A DNA stretch of 64,000 nt, taken from NCBI RefSeq assembly GCF_900215625.1, contig NZ_OBEK01000001.1, forward strand, positions 620,001-684,000, in the 5' to 3' direction. Shown piece by piece: positions 16,175-25,824 of the stretch; positions within the stretch are counted from its first letter, which is position 1, and the number at the start of each line of letters is the position of its first letter. The translations under genes and the position numbers were made by a program. This DNA comes from Terribacillus aidingensis. GTDB taxonomy: Bacteria; Bacillota; Bacilli; Bacillales; Amphibacillaceae. Below the pieces are notes generated by a model, which saw only the letters and a program-made list of their open reading frames with translations, was not told the origin of the DNA and did no database searches.

Positions 16175-16212
16175 AAGCCGCTGTCTGCTATCGACAGCGG
16201 CTCTTTTCTTTT
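16175..16212 (+). terminator. Terminator of ywhD
   Basis: AGCCGCTGTC pairs perfectly with GACAGCGGCT around a 7-nt loop, followed by a T-rich run. Confidence 0.9.
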
Positions 16213-16313
16213 AGGCTCTGTTAGAGTTTAATGTTGATATTTAGCTTTATTGTCATTTAACTAATGCACCCGTTCGTTAAATAAGAAATGTAAAGATACA
16301 ACGGTTTCTTTTC

Positions 16314-16702
16314 TTAGGATAAAGTAATAAATATACATAATATAAAAGCAATACTTGATAATGGTGTCATAATAAACCTTTCTTTCTTATTTCGAGATAT
16401 CAGGTTTGCTATTGTATTTAAACCGAGAAATATGGTAATTACCCATACTAATATGTTTGTAGGTAAAAAATTAAAACCATATAGAACATCAGTATGCTGC
16501 AGAAAAACGAAGCCCATGAATAAGAGAATAATGGCATTTATTACACTCACATGCGTAATTTTTTAGGTAAAACCTTATAATAGCCGCCCATTGCATATTC
16601 ACCTAATGGATAACCAAGTGAAAGTAATACCTGAAAGACTGATATGGACACAAACATAACAGCCACAACAATTAATGATATAAAGACCAACCCGAATTCC
16701 AC
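16314..16702 (-). pseudogene. Small membrane protein split by a frameshift
   Basis: Two overlapping frames look like halves of one small integral membrane protein. The first starts at GTG 16702 behind a strong AGGAGGT and runs 51 codons to a stop at 16547, with one hydrophobic segment and the soluble loop YPLGEYAMGGYYKVLPKKLR. The second starts at GTG 16550, overlaps by 4 nt, and encodes 78 residues with three hydrophobic segments. Together they give a four-helix protein of about 128 residues, resembling small Bacillaceae membrane proteins with a PLGEYAMGG loop. A single missing base near 16548-16552 would explain the split. True coupled overlapping genes, or a sequencing error, are the alternatives. 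Confidence 0.6.
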
Positions 16703-16762
16703 ATATTACCTCCTGATTCTCTTTAATTTCTCATATACTTAAAGTAACTGAAGACGTTGTAT

Positions 16763-17170
16763 CTATCCTTTCAGTCTTCGGTGGTAGTTATTGACGTTCT
16801 GGATGTGATGTAGACCCTTGGTGCGAATTTTACCGTCATATTTAAACTGGTAAATAGATATATTCTCAGCGGCATAGGTTTTAAAGACACGCCAAGTATC
16901 GGTGCATAACACATTCTCATTGGAAAGTTTATGCCCGATGACTTTGTCTAAATGTTCTTTTGTTAATCGTCCGATACCTGACGTCTGTGAATAGGGCACC
17001 TTGTCACGGTCTCTTGTGACCGTACGGTTCCTGTTGAGGCTGACGCAGTAAGAGCGCCTAATAAATACTTACGTAAACGATGCTTTTCCACTGGATTAAG
17101 CTTTTTTAAGAATATCGGCTGCTCTCACAGTCATTACCAAACTTAAATTTGATGACTGCATTACAGAACA
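16763..17170 (-). pseudogene. IS1595-family transposase remnant
   Basis: This is a decayed transposase with the ISXO2-like DDE domain. The best-preserved frame (16763-16999) reads GRLTKEHLDKVIG, then NVLCTDTWRVFKTYA, then GLHHIQNVNNYHRRLKG, where the sequence ends at TAG in place of the expected Trp. Upstream, in other frames, are fragments that look like the N-terminal zinc-ribbon region (near 17165) and a KHRLRKYLLG segment (17040-17095), with stops and shifts between. No terminal inverted repeats or target duplication could be recognised, so its edges are not defined. It lies between ywhD and pbpG and cannot be active. Confidence 0.75.
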
Positions 17171-17225
17171 TTTGCTCTGTTTAAGCAATCATCAACAGCC
17201 AAGCCAACTTTAACAGAAACTTCTT

Positions 17226-19256
17226 TTAGAATAACCAGTCAAACCAGCGCTTCCGTCTGGCAGGAGCTTCTTCATCCGGTTGCAGCGGGTCCCTGTCTAT
17301 GTCAGCGTGACAATGCTGCTTTGGTTCTGTTCCTTTCACAAAATAGGTAAAACGGCGCTTCTCGCAAGAAGGTGAAGATAAAAGACCAGAATCGGGGTCG
17401 ATAAAAACACCTCGCACGCCGGCGGGCGGCTGGAATGCTTCAATCGGCTGTCCTTTATGTGCATTCTCCATAAAACCGGCCCAAATTTGTTTGCTGTAAG
17501 TAAGTTCTTTTACTTTTTCCATCGAGCGGTTATCATCATAGCCAGTCCAAACAGCTGTCACCAAATTAGGACTAAATCCAACCATCCAGCTATCAGAGCT
17601 GGTTGTGCCGGATTTTCCTGCATAAGGACGGCTCAGCTGATCTTTAATGGTAGCTCCTGTTACACGCATATAGCTGCTAAGCGTATCGTCAAATATGCCT
17701 GTCATTAAGTTGGTGAGAACAAATAGTCTTTTCGCATCCAGGCGGCTTTTCTGCTTGGTCGGTTTATGCGTATAAACCGTTTTACCTTGCTGGTCAACGA
17801 CTTTTTCAATTGTATAGCTTTCTACTGGTTTACCGCCATTGGCAATCCGGCTGTAAGCAACGCTCATTTCCTCAACAGTCACCGGCGAGGTTCCAAGCGC
17901 GAGGGAAGGAACAGCTTGCAAGTCACTCATTATCCCAAGCTTTTTGGCATCAGCTGCCACATTCTGTGCTCCAACCATCATATTTGTTTTGACAGCATAA
18001 ATATTATCTGACATCGCAATGGCTTCTTCCATCGTAATCTCTTCGTTGGCATAATAGCCATGGTAATTGCCAGGAGCGTACACTTCGCCGTTTGGCAGAT
18101 CGAAAGTTGTTTCCTCGCTTTGCAGCTTCGTCGTAGGCGTAAATCCATGTTTTAGCGCTGTGTAATAGACAAAAGGTTTAAAGGCGGAACCAGGCATCCG
18201 CTTGGACGAAGTGGCTCGGTTATATGTACTTGTATTGTAATCCGTTCCCCCAACCATAGCCGCGATAGCACCCGTTTTTGGATTCATTGCGACAGCCCCC
18301 GTTTGCACATCTGCAGAAGATGGAATGGTATCTGCCACTTGATGTTCAAGCTGCTGCTGAAGCTCGGGATCCATCGTTGTATAGACGCGATAACCTGCAT
18401 CGGAAACCTCGTTTTCATCCATATCCAACACTTCGGCAAGTTCATCTGTTATATGGTCTTGAAAGTAACCTGCGCGTTTAATCGTTTCGCGTTCTTGCTC
18501 CGTCGATAAGGATACAGCAGGCAGCGTTTCTGGTTCTGTAATATAACCTTCCTTTTGCAGCAGTCCATAAATATAAGCTTGACGTTCGTTAGCAAGTTTT
18601 TTGTTCTGGAACGGCGAGTAATAGGATGGGCCTTTAGGTATACCGGCAATCAGTGCAGCTTCTGCAGCTGTCAGAGAACCTGGGTCTTTGTCCACATAAT
18701 AATCACTGGCAGCTTGAATGCCATACATGCCGTGCCCGTAATAGATGCTATTTAAGTAACCTTCTAAAATTTCATCCTTGGAATAAAACATTTCCAAGCG
18801 TATAGTGTAAATCGCTTCTTTAAGTTTTCGAGTCCACGTTTTATCATTGGTAAGATACAAGTTTTTCGCGTACTGCTGCGTAATGGTGCTGGCACCTTCT
18901 ACTTTGGCACCGGCCTGGAGATCCTTTAAAGCGGCAGCAAATATACGTTTCCAGGCAAAACCGTGATGGTTGTAGAAATGCTTGTCTTCTGCCAAAATGG
19001 TAGCATGAATTAAATGAGGAGATACTTCCTCTAATGATTTCCAGCGTTTTGGTGTATTGCCATAGTGCTCTCCAAGAATGGTGTCGTCATTTGCATAAAA
19101 TGTCGTACTCCACTTGCTTGTCATTGGCGGCGGTCCCATCAAATAGCAGATGAGAAGCAGTCCGGTGATTGCCGTAATGATACTTCCGAGTCCGAGCAAG
19201 AGCAGTCTCTTTGGCCGGAGCCACTTGTGCCAACGTCGTATGGGAATGCGAATCAA
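17226..19256 (-). CDS. pbpG: Class A penicillin-binding protein, PbpG-like
   Basis: This 676-residue bifunctional peptidoglycan synthase has a short cytoplasmic N-terminus, one membrane helix (about residues 17-40), a GT51 glycosyltransferase domain with ATILAEDKHFYNHHGF and EGASTITQQYAKNL, and a transpeptidase domain with GSAFKPF (SxxK), SDN in MSDNIYAVK and KSGTT as the third motif. The order and the position between ywhD and speE fit B. subtilis PbpG (YwhE, PBP2d), used in spore wall synthesis. Forespore (sigma-F) control is expected by analogy, but no promoter was identified. The upstream start region shows no strong Shine-Dalgarno. Confidence 0.93.
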   Translation of the reverse strand: MIRIPIRRWHKWLRPKRLLLLGLGSIITAITGLLLICYLMGPPPMTSKWSTTFYANDDTILGEHYGNTPKRWKSLEEVSPHLIHATILAEDKHFYNHHGFAWKRIFAAALKDLQAGAKVEGASTITQQYAKNLYLTNDKTWTRKLKEAIYTIRLEMFYSKDEILEGYLNSIYYGHGMYGIQAASDYYVDKDPGSLTAAEAALIAGIPKGPSYYSPFQNKKLANERQAYIYGLLQKEGYITEPETLPAVSLSTEQERETIKRAGYFQDHITDELAEVLDMDENEVSDAGYRVYTTMDPELQQQLEHQVADTIPSSADVQTGAVAMNPKTGAIAAMVGGTDYNTSTYNRATSSKRMPGSAFKPFVYYTALKHGFTPTTKLQSEETTFDLPNGEVYAPGNYHGYYANEEITMEEAIAMSDNIYAVKTNMMVGAQNVAADAKKLGIMSDLQAVPSLALGTSPVTVEEMSVAYSRIANGGKPVESYTIEKVVDQQGKTVYTHKPTKQKSRLDAKRLFVLTNLMTGIFDDTLSSYMRVTGATIKDQLSRPYAGKSGTTSSDSWMVGFSPNLVTAVWTGYDDNRSMEKVKELTYSKQIWAGFMENAHKGQPIEAFQPPAGVRGVFIDPDSGLLSSPSCEKRRFTYFVKGTEPKQHCHADIDRDPLQPDEEAPARRKRWFDWLF

Positions 19257-19440
19257 ATCTATCGCCTGCTTCCTTCAAGGTGTCTAGAACAGTATCGGCA
19301 TCATGCAGGATAATAAACATTCCAAAGGGTTGCTTTTTTTCGGATTTTCACTATAATTTGATTGTTTAAAGCTATAAAAATGACCAACACTAGTTGCGAG
19401 ATGATATAGAATTCTACACACAGAGGAGTTTTAACAGCTA

Positions 19441-20268
19441 ATGGAACTTTGGTATACAGAAAAACAGACAGACAGCTTTGGCATTACAGCGAAAGTGAAG
19501 CGCTCTTTGCATAGTGAACAGACTGATTTTCAAAAGTTAGACATGCTGGAAACAGAAGAATGGGGAAATATGCTGACTTTGGATGGCATGGTTATGACGA
19601 CAGAGCGTGATGAGTTTGTTTACCATGAGATGGTAGCTCATGTACCTTTGTTCACACATCCGAACCCAGAAAATGTACTTATTGTAGGCGGTGGCGATGG
19701 CGGCGTTATTCGCGAAGTGCTAAAGCATGACAAAGTAAAGAAAGTGGTGCTTGTGGATATTGATGGTAAGGTAATTGAATACTCCAAGAAATTCTTACCT
19801 GCTATCGCCGGTATGATGGATGACCCGCGAGCGGATGTGCGTGTAGGAGATGGTTTCATGCACATTGCGGAAAGTGAAAATATCTATGATGTAATTATGG
19901 TTGACTCAACCGAACCTGTAGGACCGGCAGTGAACCTTTTCAGCAAAGGATTTTATGCTGGTATTGCAAAAGCGCTTAAGGAAGATGGCTTGTTTGTAGC
20001 ACAGACGGATAATCCGTGGTTCAAGTCGGATTTGATTGCACAAGTCAACAAAGATGTGAAAGAAATTTTCCCTGTAACAGCGCTTTATACGGCGAATATT
20101 CCAACTTATCCAAGTGGTTTGTGGACATTTACGATGGGAAGTAAGGTATACCATCCGAAAGAAGTGGACGCATCGCTTCTTCCGCACATAGAGACGAAAT
20201 ACTACACGCCTGAACTGCATCACGCGGCTTTCGTACTGCCGAAATTTGTACAAGATTTATTAAAATAA
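19441..20268 (+). CDS. speE: Spermidine synthase
   Basis: SpeE transfers an aminopropyl group from decarboxylated S-adenosylmethionine to putrescine. The 275-residue protein shows the family signature in order: [37 protein letters not shown], the nucleotide-binding [18 protein letters not shown], and [13 protein letters not shown] with the catalytic Asp. RBS AGAGGAGTT lies about 9 nt before the ATG. In B. subtilis the agmatinase gene speB follows; here it does not, and the gene is closed by its own terminator. Confidence 0.97.
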   Translation: MELWYTEKQTDSFGITAKVKRSLHSEQTDFQKLDMLETEEWGNMLTLDGMVMTTERDEFVYHEMVAHVPLFTHPNPENVLIVGGGDGGVIREVLKHDKVKKVVLVDIDGKVIEYSKKFLPAIAGMMDDPRADVRVGDGFMHIAESENIYDVIMVDSTEPVGPAVNLFSKGFYAGIAKALKEDGLFVAQTDNPWFKSDLIAQVNKDVKEIFPVTALYTANIPTYPSGLWTFTMGSKVYHPKEVDASLLPHIETKYYTPELHHAAFVLPKFVQDLLK

Positions 20269-20276
20269 AAAAGAGA

Positions 20277-20303
20277 GGCGCTTCCTAACAGGGAGCGTTT
20301 TTC
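20277..20303 (+). terminator. Terminator of speE
   Basis: CGCTTCC pairs with GGGAGCG (one G-T pair) around a short loop, followed by five T's, just after the speE stop and before ywiB. Confidence 0.75.
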
Positions 20304-20324
20304 TTGCTGCAAGGGGGAAACTGC

Positions 20325-20765
20325 ATGAGTCAGACGAAAATTCCAGTATGGATTGAGATGGATACGGCAATAACAGATGAAGAAGATACGGAGCGCACAA
20401 CTTTACAAGCAGCGGGTACGTATTCCGCAAATGGCGGACTGACAGTTGTCCGTTTTACAGAGAAATCGGAAGAAGTTGAAGATACCAATACGATGATAAC
20501 CATCACTGCAGATAAGGTGAGTATCAAACGTACTGGCGGCTTTGAGATGAAGCAAGTTTTTGTAAGAAATCAGCCGACAGAGAACGTATACCGGCATCCT
20601 TATGGTACAATGCATATGGAAACAAGCACCCACGCGATGCAGTTCTCGCCGCTGGCTGCTGACAGCCCGGCAGAGCTTACAATAAGCTATACGGTAACAC
20701 TCAATCAAGTGCAGACACGAAAGCATGCATTGACGTTGCGTGTGCAGGAGGAGAGTAACGGATGA
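20325..20765 (+). CDS. ywiB: DUF1934 beta-barrel protein (YwiB)
   Basis: The 146-residue protein belongs to DUF1934, predicted to be a calycin-like beta-barrel, with [22 protein letters not shown] and [16 protein letters not shown] as characteristic strands. Its ligand is unknown. The start is set at ATG 20325, seven nt after AAGGGGG; the frame extends seven codons further upstream to a TTG without an RBS. The stop overlaps the argS start by four bases (ATGA), so the two are translationally coupled, as in B. subtilis. Confidence 0.88.
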   Translation: MSQTKIPVWIEMDTAITDEEDTERTTLQAAGTYSANGGLTVVRFTEKSEEVEDTNTMITITADKVSIKRTGGFEMKQVFVRNQPTENVYRHPYGTMHMETSTHAMQFSPLAADSPAELTISYTVTLNQVQTRKHALTLRVQEESNG

Positions 20766-22432
20766 ACATCGTACAACAAACGGAACAAAAATTAAAAGCG
20801 GCAATTCAAGACGCCGTTTATACAGCAGGTCTGGCTGATGAACAGTCTATTCCAGCAATCATTTTGGAGCAGCCTAAGGATAAAGCGCATGGCGACTATG
20901 CGACAAATATTGCGATGCAGCTTGCACGCGTTGCAAAAAAAGCACCGCGCGCGATAGCAGAAGACCTGCAAAATCACTTCAATTATGAAAATGCTCCAGT
21001 TGAGAAAATTGAAATTGCTGGTCCAGGATTTATTAATTTCTTTATGAGAAATGATTATCTTGGGGAGCTTGTATCAACAATCTTAAATGCAGGAGACGAT
21101 TTTGGCCGCACGAATACAGGGCAAGGCGAAAAAGTACAAGTTGAGTTTGTTTCTGCAAACCCGACAGGTGATTTACACCTTGGACATGCCCGCGGGGCAG
21201 CTGTAGGAGATGCCCTTAGCAATATTCTTGATGCAGCCGGATATGAGGTTGGCCGCGAATATTATATTAATGATGCAGGGAATCAGATCGACAATCTTGC
21301 ACGCAGCGTGCAGGCGCGTTACCTGCAAGCACTAGGACAAGCTGCTGAGATGCCGGAAGATGGCTACCACGGTAAAGACATTATCGGGATTGGACAAGAG
21401 CTGGCCAAGGAGCATGGAGACAGCTTGACTGAAAAACCGGAAGAAGAACGTCTTGCATTCTTCCGTCAGTATGGTCTGACATATGAACTGAAAAAGCTTG
21501 AAAAGGATCTTGCTGATTTCCGCGTTCCTTTTGATGTATGGTATTCAGAGACTTCTTTATACCAAGATGGAAAAATTGATACAGCATTAGCGACACTTCG
21601 TGAGAATGGCTATGTCTTTGAAAAAGACGGAGCTGTTTGGTTCCGCTCAACTGATTTTGGTGACGATAAAGATCGTGTGCTGATTAAACAAGATGGCAGT
21701 TACACTTACTTAACACCGGATATTGCGTACCATAAATCAAAACTTGATCGCGGATTCTCCAAACTGATTAACGTATGGGGTGCTGATCACCACGGTTATA
21801 TCCCGCGTATGCGTGCAGCTATTCAAGCGTTAGGTAATAACGCTGATACGCTGGAAGTAACCATCATCCAAATGGTTAACTTGTTCGAGAACGGCGAAAA
21901 AGTGAAGATGAGTAAGCGTACTGGTAAAGCTGTAACACTGCGTGAATTGATGGATGAGGTAGGCATTGACGCAATGCGTTACTTCTTCGTTATGCGTTCT
22001 AGTGATACACACTTGGATTTCGACATGGATTTGGCTAAATCTCAATCCAACGAAAACCCAGTGTATTATGTACAATATGCTTATGCACGAATTAGCACGA
22101 TGCTGGCGCAGGCTGCAGAGAAAGGTTTCCTAACGGATGATACTTTTGACGCTAGTCTTCTGACTGCAGAGAAAGAACTGGATCTCTTGAAACGCCTTGG
22201 TGAATTCCCGCAAGTTGTCGCAGATGCAGCGGAAAAACGGATGCCGCACCGTATGACACAATATGCGTTTGACCTTGCCAGCGCACTTCACAGCTTCTAC
22301 AACGCCGAGAAAGTACTAAACCCGGAAAATGAAGCTTTAACAAAAGCGCGTATCGCATTAATGAAAGCAGTTCGAATTACCATAAAAAATACATTGAAAC
22401 TTATCAGTGTAGAAGCACCAGAGAAAATGTAA
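20762..22432 (+). CDS. argS: Arginyl-tRNA synthetase
   Basis: ArgS charges tRNA-Arg. The 556-residue class I synthetase has the N-terminal additional domain (to about residue 110), the HIGH motif as [12 protein letters not shown], the KMSKS-type loop as [15 protein letters not shown], and the DALR anticodon-binding domain at the C-terminus from about residue 435. The start is coupled to ywiB through an ATGA overlap, with the RBS (AGGAGGAG) inside the ywiB end. It ends in a strong terminator. Confidence 0.98.
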   Translation: MNIVQQTEQKLKAAIQDAVYTAGLADEQSIPAIILEQPKDKAHGDYATNIAMQLARVAKKAPRAIAEDLQNHFNYENAPVEKIEIAGPGFINFFMRNDYLGELVSTILNAGDDFGRTNTGQGEKVQVEFVSANPTGDLHLGHARGAAVGDALSNILDAAGYEVGREYYINDAGNQIDNLARSVQARYLQALGQAAEMPEDGYHGKDIIGIGQELAKEHGDSLTEKPEEERLAFFRQYGLTYELKKLEKDLADFRVPFDVWYSETSLYQDGKIDTALATLRENGYVFEKDGAVWFRSTDFGDDKDRVLIKQDGSYTYLTPDIAYHKSKLDRGFSKLINVWGADHHGYIPRMRAAIQALGNNADTLEVTIIQMVNLFENGEKVKMSKRTGKAVTLRELMDEVGIDAMRYFFVMRSSDTHLDFDMDLAKSQSNENPVYYVQYAYARISTMLAQAAEKGFLTDDTFDASLLTAEKELDLLKRLGEFPQVVADAAEKRMPHRMTQYAFDLASALHSFYNAEKVLNPENEALTKARIALMKAVRITIKNTLKLISVEAPEKM

Positions 22433-22471
22433 AACGAATTGAGGCTAGTACATTAGTGCCTTAGCTAAATT

Positions 22472-22521
22472 AAAAATCCAAACGAGTCTGTGATTAGCAG
22501 CAGCTTCGTTTGGATTTTTTT
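22472..22521 (+). terminator. Terminator of ywiB-argS
   Basis: AAAAATCCAAACGA pairs with TCGTTTGGATTTTT, plus T-tract. Member of the look-alike terminator family. Confidence 0.9.
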
Positions 22522-22621
22522 CATGTATCAAAAACTGGGGAGAGCTTCGGAAATACATTAGCGATTTTCTTCGTGCGATGTTCTGCTGCCGTTTTACAAT
22601 TGATTACCTTTGCCTAGTCAT

Positions 22622-23809
22622 TTACAGATAGTGACGCAGCGGCTGGAAAAGAAAGCCGGTTAGCTTGGCTAGTAATCGGCGCTTTTGCAAGACGGCGATT
22701 GATGCTGAAACGCTGGCCTGTTCATCTATCTTCCAAAGTTCTAGCAGCTGGGCATAAAAAAGTTCATTTTGGCGGATAGTGAGTGTAAGTTCCTTATTAA
22801 TTAGCAGACTCCGACCATCAAGGTTTGCAGAACCTACCGCACATCTTTCCCCGTCACTCAGCAGGATTTTAGCGTGATAAAAACCATTGTGATATAAGTT
22901 TACACTTATCCCATAATGCAGCAGCCGCCGTGCAAAGTGAAAAGATACTTGGTTAACGATATAGTGGTCAACTTTGTAAGGTAAGAGCAGCCGAACATCC
23001 ACACCGCGATCAGACGCCCGTTTGAGCGCTGCTTCTATGCGTTTTGTCGGAACGCAGTAAGGTGTCCCGATATAAAGATACTTCTTCGCTTGGTGAATTT
23101 GATGCAGCAGCCAATCTTCATAACCATCCGCTTCCGTTATGACAATTTCCACTTGTGCGCCGTCAAGTGCAGGAGCTTCTTTCGGAAACGTAGGGAAATG
23201 GTCACCCCAGTCGGAGGCGAATACTTGGACGAAGGTGTACACCGCTTCGCCTTCCAGTTTGACGACGGCATCCCGCCAAAAACCAAAGCGCGGTTCTTTG
23301 CTCAAATATTCTTTCCCAATATTAAATCCTCCGACATAAACGGTCTGTTGGTCGATAATGGTCACTTTTCGGTGATTGCGAAAGTTAAGGTTATACAGAA
23401 GGTAAGGAAAGCGCGGTATATTGGCGAACCGCAGCATAACGCCGGCCTGACGCAGAAGTCTGCGCTCTTTGCGCGGCAGCCGATAGCCGCCGATTCGGTC
23501 CAGTAAGAAACGGATCTCAATGCCTTCCTGTGCGCGCTGCTTTAAAAGTTCCGTCAGCTGTTGTGTTGGTTCATCCCATTTCACAAGAAAGAATTGAATG
23601 TCTACCGAATGCTTGGCAGCTTTTATATCACGAATGAGTGCATTATAAAAGCTGATACCATCACCAAATAGGGAAACAAAGGCTTGCTTATGGCCAATCA
23701 GCCGATTGACTGCCATTCTTTTGCTCTGCTTTTTGCCAAGTAACAGATCCGCCCATATCAGCACGGCAAAGAGAAGGAAAAGTGCCACCACAAGAAAGAA
23801 AATCGACAT
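22622..23809 (-). CDS. ywiE: Cardiolipin synthase-type phospholipase D protein (YwiE-like)
   Basis: This 395-residue protein has one N-terminal membrane helix (about residues 2-24) and two phospholipase D HxK motifs: NHRKVTIIDQQTVYVGG near residue 150 and YHAKILLSDGERCAVGSAN near residue 320. Such enzymes join two phosphatidylglycerol molecules into cardiolipin at the membrane. It has a single helix rather than two and is shorter than ClsA, consistent with YwiE, which lies near argS in B. subtilis. RBS AAAGGAG lies about 9 nt before the ATG on the minus strand. Its start region faces the rsgA leader promoter. Confidence 0.92.
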   Translation of the reverse strand: MSIFFLVVALFLLFAVLIWADLLLGKKQSKRMAVNRLIGHKQAFVSLFGDGISFYNALIRDIKAAKHSVDIQFFLVKWDEPTQQLTELLKQRAQEGIEIRFLLDRIGGYRLPRKERRLLRQAGVMLRFANIPRFPYLLYNLNFRNHRKVTIIDQQTVYVGGFNIGKEYLSKEPRFGFWRDAVVKLEGEAVYTFVQVFASDWGDHFPTFPKEAPALDGAQVEIVITEADGYEDWLLHQIHQAKKYLYIGTPYCVPTKRIEAALKRASDRGVDVRLLLPYKVDHYIVNQVSFHFARRLLHYGISVNLYHNGFYHAKILLSDGERCAVGSANLDGRSLLINKELTLTIRQNELFYAQLLELWKIDEQASVSASIAVLQKRRLLAKLTGFLFQPLRHYL

Positions 23810-23842
23810 ATACCGTACTCCTTTCTTTACGTAATAATAGGC

Positions 23843-23872
23843 TTTACAAATATAGCCAATCTCATGTATGAT
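23843..23872 (+). promoter_or_regulatory. Sigma-A promoter of the rsgA-type leader
   Basis: TTTACA (23843-23848), an 18-bp spacer and TATGAT (23867-23872). Transcription would begin near 23879, giving a leader of about 210 nt before the GTPase gene. Confidence 0.6.
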
Positions 23873-23926
23873 AAGAACAAATCAACGCGATTCGGCAATA
23901 GCCGGGTGCAGAAAGGGATGATGTTT

Positions 23927-23995
23927 ATGTTGACACGTACGATTGAATTACAGTTGTCCGTCGCGATGCACATCCCTTCTGCCTGGCTGAATTAA
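23927..23995 (+). CDS. Putative leader peptide upstream of the rsgA-type gene
   Basis: This 22-codon frame, MLTRTIELQLSVAMHIPSAW then Leu-Asn and stop, begins at ATG 23927, 7-8 nt after AAAGGGA; in-frame ATGs at 23918 and 23921 are too close to that RBS. It lies wholly inside the leader transcript, 30 nt before a terminator hairpin and about 95 nt before the GTPase gene. This layout is that of a translated attenuator leader. It is too short to carry a domain and has no run of one amino acid that would name an inducer. Confidence 0.5.
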   Translation: MLTRTIELQLSVAMHIPSAWLN

Positions 23996-24028
23996 CAGGA
24001 TATCCCTGTATTTTTCTAGCTTCTAGTG

Positions 24029-24056
24029 GAAGGGCTGTGCAAACAGTCCTTTTTAT
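24029..24056 (+). terminator. Attenuator-like terminator ahead of the rsgA-type gene
   Basis: AGGGCTGT (24031-24038) pairs with ACAGTCCT (24043-24050) around a 4-nt loop and is followed by TTTTATT. A smaller hairpin, ACAGG/CCTGT with ATTTTT after it, lies at about 23996-24016. The first has no gene end before it except the leader peptide, so it probably works as an attenuator. Confidence 0.65.
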
Positions 24057-24089
24057 TATGCTTAAAAAAGCTAACACTAGGAGGAAAAC

Positions 24090-25148
24090 ATGAACAAAGC
24101 ATGGAATCTATTAGGATGGAATGATCAGTTAGAAGCAGCACGGCAGGAGTATACGGACGACTGGACCCCTGCGCGTATTGTATTAGAGCATAAGCACATG
24201 TACAGAGTATTAGATAATCACGGTGAACTCCTTGCAACACCATCAGGAAGGTTTCGGCAGAGCGGAGAATATCCAGCGGTCGGTGATTGGGTATTAGTTG
24301 ACGCTCGTTATGAGGAAGGAAAGGCGACAATTCATCGCTTACTGCCGCGGAAGAGCAAGTTCTCCAGGAAGGAAGCAGGCGGTGTGACGAAGGAGCAGAT
24401 TGTAGCTGCAAATGCGGATTATGTGTTTCTCGTCATGGCACTGAATCAGGATTACAATGTCCGCCGGCTGGAGCGCTATTTATTAGCTGCTTATGATAGC
24501 GGAGCAATGCCTGTTATTGTATTAAGTAAAGGAGACTTGTGCGAAGACATTGCGGAGAAGCTGGTGGAAGTTGAAGCAATCGCTCCAGGTGTGGCAATTC
24601 ATATTACAAGTGCTGTCGATAAGCGAGGTGTCAATGCTATTCAAGAACAGCTTCAGCCAGGTGTAACGGCTGCTTTTCTCGGTTCCTCAGGTGCAGGGAA
24701 GTCGACACTCGTTAATATGCTGTACGGGAAAGAAGTGCAGCTGGCTGGTAACATTCGGGATGCAGACGGTAAGGGCAAGCACACTACGACGCATCGGGAG
24801 CTTGTACAGCTTCCGAGCGGCGGGATGATTATTGATACGCCTGGTATGCGCGAGCTGCAGTTATGGAATCAGCAGCAGGATGGTGTGTCGGCTGCATTTG
24901 CGGATATCGAACAGCTCGGAGAACATTGCCGCTTTCGGGACTGTACACACAAAAACGAGCCGGGCTGCCAAGTACAACATGCAATACAAGCTGGAGAGTT
25001 AGATGCAGAACGTCTGCGAAGCTATTTTAAACTGCAGCGCGAACTGAAATATCTTGACGGAAAGACGTCTGCTAAAGCACAGCAAGAGCAGCGCAAACAA
25101 TTTAAGCAGTTGTCTAAACATGTCAAACAGAGCAAAAAAAGCCGCTGA
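24090..25148 (+). CDS. rsgA: RsgA-type circularly permuted GTPase (small ribosomal subunit-dependent)
   Basis: RsgA (YjeQ/EngC) family GTPases check the late 30S ribosomal subunit. The 352-residue protein has an N-terminal OB-fold, then the permuted GTPase motifs: G4-like LSKGD, then the P-loop GSSGAGKSTLVNML, then G3 DTPGMREL, and a C-terminal zinc-binding segment EHCRFRDCTHKNEPGCQVQ with the Cys/His ligands. A Lys-rich tail ends the protein. RBS AGGAGGAAA is good. Its place outside the usual rpmB/prpC-type neighbourhood, and the leader attenuator, suggest it may be a second, conditionally expressed paralogue; the housekeeping copy would lie outside this window. Confidence 0.88.
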   Translation: MNKAWNLLGWNDQLEAARQEYTDDWTPARIVLEHKHMYRVLDNHGELLATPSGRFRQSGEYPAVGDWVLVDARYEEGKATIHRLLPRKSKFSRKEAGGVTKEQIVAANADYVFLVMALNQDYNVRRLERYLLAAYDSGAMPVIVLSKGDLCEDIAEKLVEVEAIAPGVAIHITSAVDKRGVNAIQEQLQPGVTAAFLGSSGAGKSTLVNMLYGKEVQLAGNIRDADGKGKHTTTHRELVQLPSGGMIIDTPGMRELQLWNQQQDGVSAAFADIEQLGEHCRFRDCTHKNEPGCQVQHAIQAGELDAERLRSYFKLQRELKYLDGKTSAKAQQEQRKQFKQLSKHVKQSKKSR

Positions 25149-25257
25149 ATTTAAGAAATATTGCATTTTGACAGGCCTGGCAATATAATGTAAGGTATGG
25201 TTCAAAAACGGAAGACGTGAACATAACCAACTTATTGACAAAGGGAGTGCTGTGACA

Positions 25258-25803
25258 GTGGGTTTGAAAGAATACAGCCAAGAAGAGCTTGCTGACTTTT
25301 CCCTCGTGGAATTGACGAACTTAATTCTTGAGGATGAAAACAAAGCAACCGATTATAGAGATATATTCAACAAGATTGCAGAAATCAAGCAATTCAGTGC
25401 AGATCAACGTGATGACGAATTACTGCGGTTTTATACAGATTTAAACGTAGATGGACGCTTCATGACTGGAGGATCCAATCTTTGGGGACTGAAAAGCTGG
25501 TATTCAGTGGATCAGTTTGATGAGGATGTTACAGTCGAACCAACGAAGAAAAGAAAGAAACGTGCAGCTGACGTTGATGAAGATCTTGATGATCTGGAAG
25601 AAGACTTCACATTGGATGAAGAAGTCTTTGATGAAGATTTCGGTGACGAAGAAGATGATATTGACGGCGATGAAGTTGCAGAGGACGATTACGAAGGTGA
25701 TTACCAAAGTGATGATACCGACGAAGGAACTCGCGAAGTTGTCGACGAAGATATGAAGCTTACTGGAGACGAAGACGAAGATGATGACGAGGAAGACCGC
25801 TAA
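25258..25803 (+). CDS. rpoE: RNA polymerase delta subunit
   Basis: The delta subunit of Firmicutes RNA polymerase raises specificity and recycling of the enzyme. The protein has the globular HARE-HTH-type N-terminal domain (to about residue 95: EYSQEELADFSLVELTNLILE, DGRFMTGGSNLWGLKSWY) and a highly acidic, disordered Asp/Glu C-terminus. The start is set at GTG 25258 because the product then begins VGLKEYSQ like other delta subunits, with AAGGGAG 10 nt upstream; GTG 25252 is the alternative. It is followed by pyrG, as in B. subtilis. Confidence 0.94.
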   Translation: MGLKEYSQEELADFSLVELTNLILEDENKATDYRDIFNKIAEIKQFSADQRDDELLRFYTDLNVDGRFMTGGSNLWGLKSWYSVDQFDEDVTVEPTKKRKKRAADVDEDLDDLEEDFTLDEEVFDEDFGDEEDDIDGDEVAEDDYEGDYQSDDTDEGTREVVDEDMKLTGDEDEDDDEEDR

Positions 25804-25824
25804 GCTAATAATCGCTGAATGTTA

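Noticed and set aside
25504-25756. Frames on both strands inside the rpoE acidic tail
   Set aside because: They are by-products of the repetitive GAT/GAA codons for the Asp/Glu tail.
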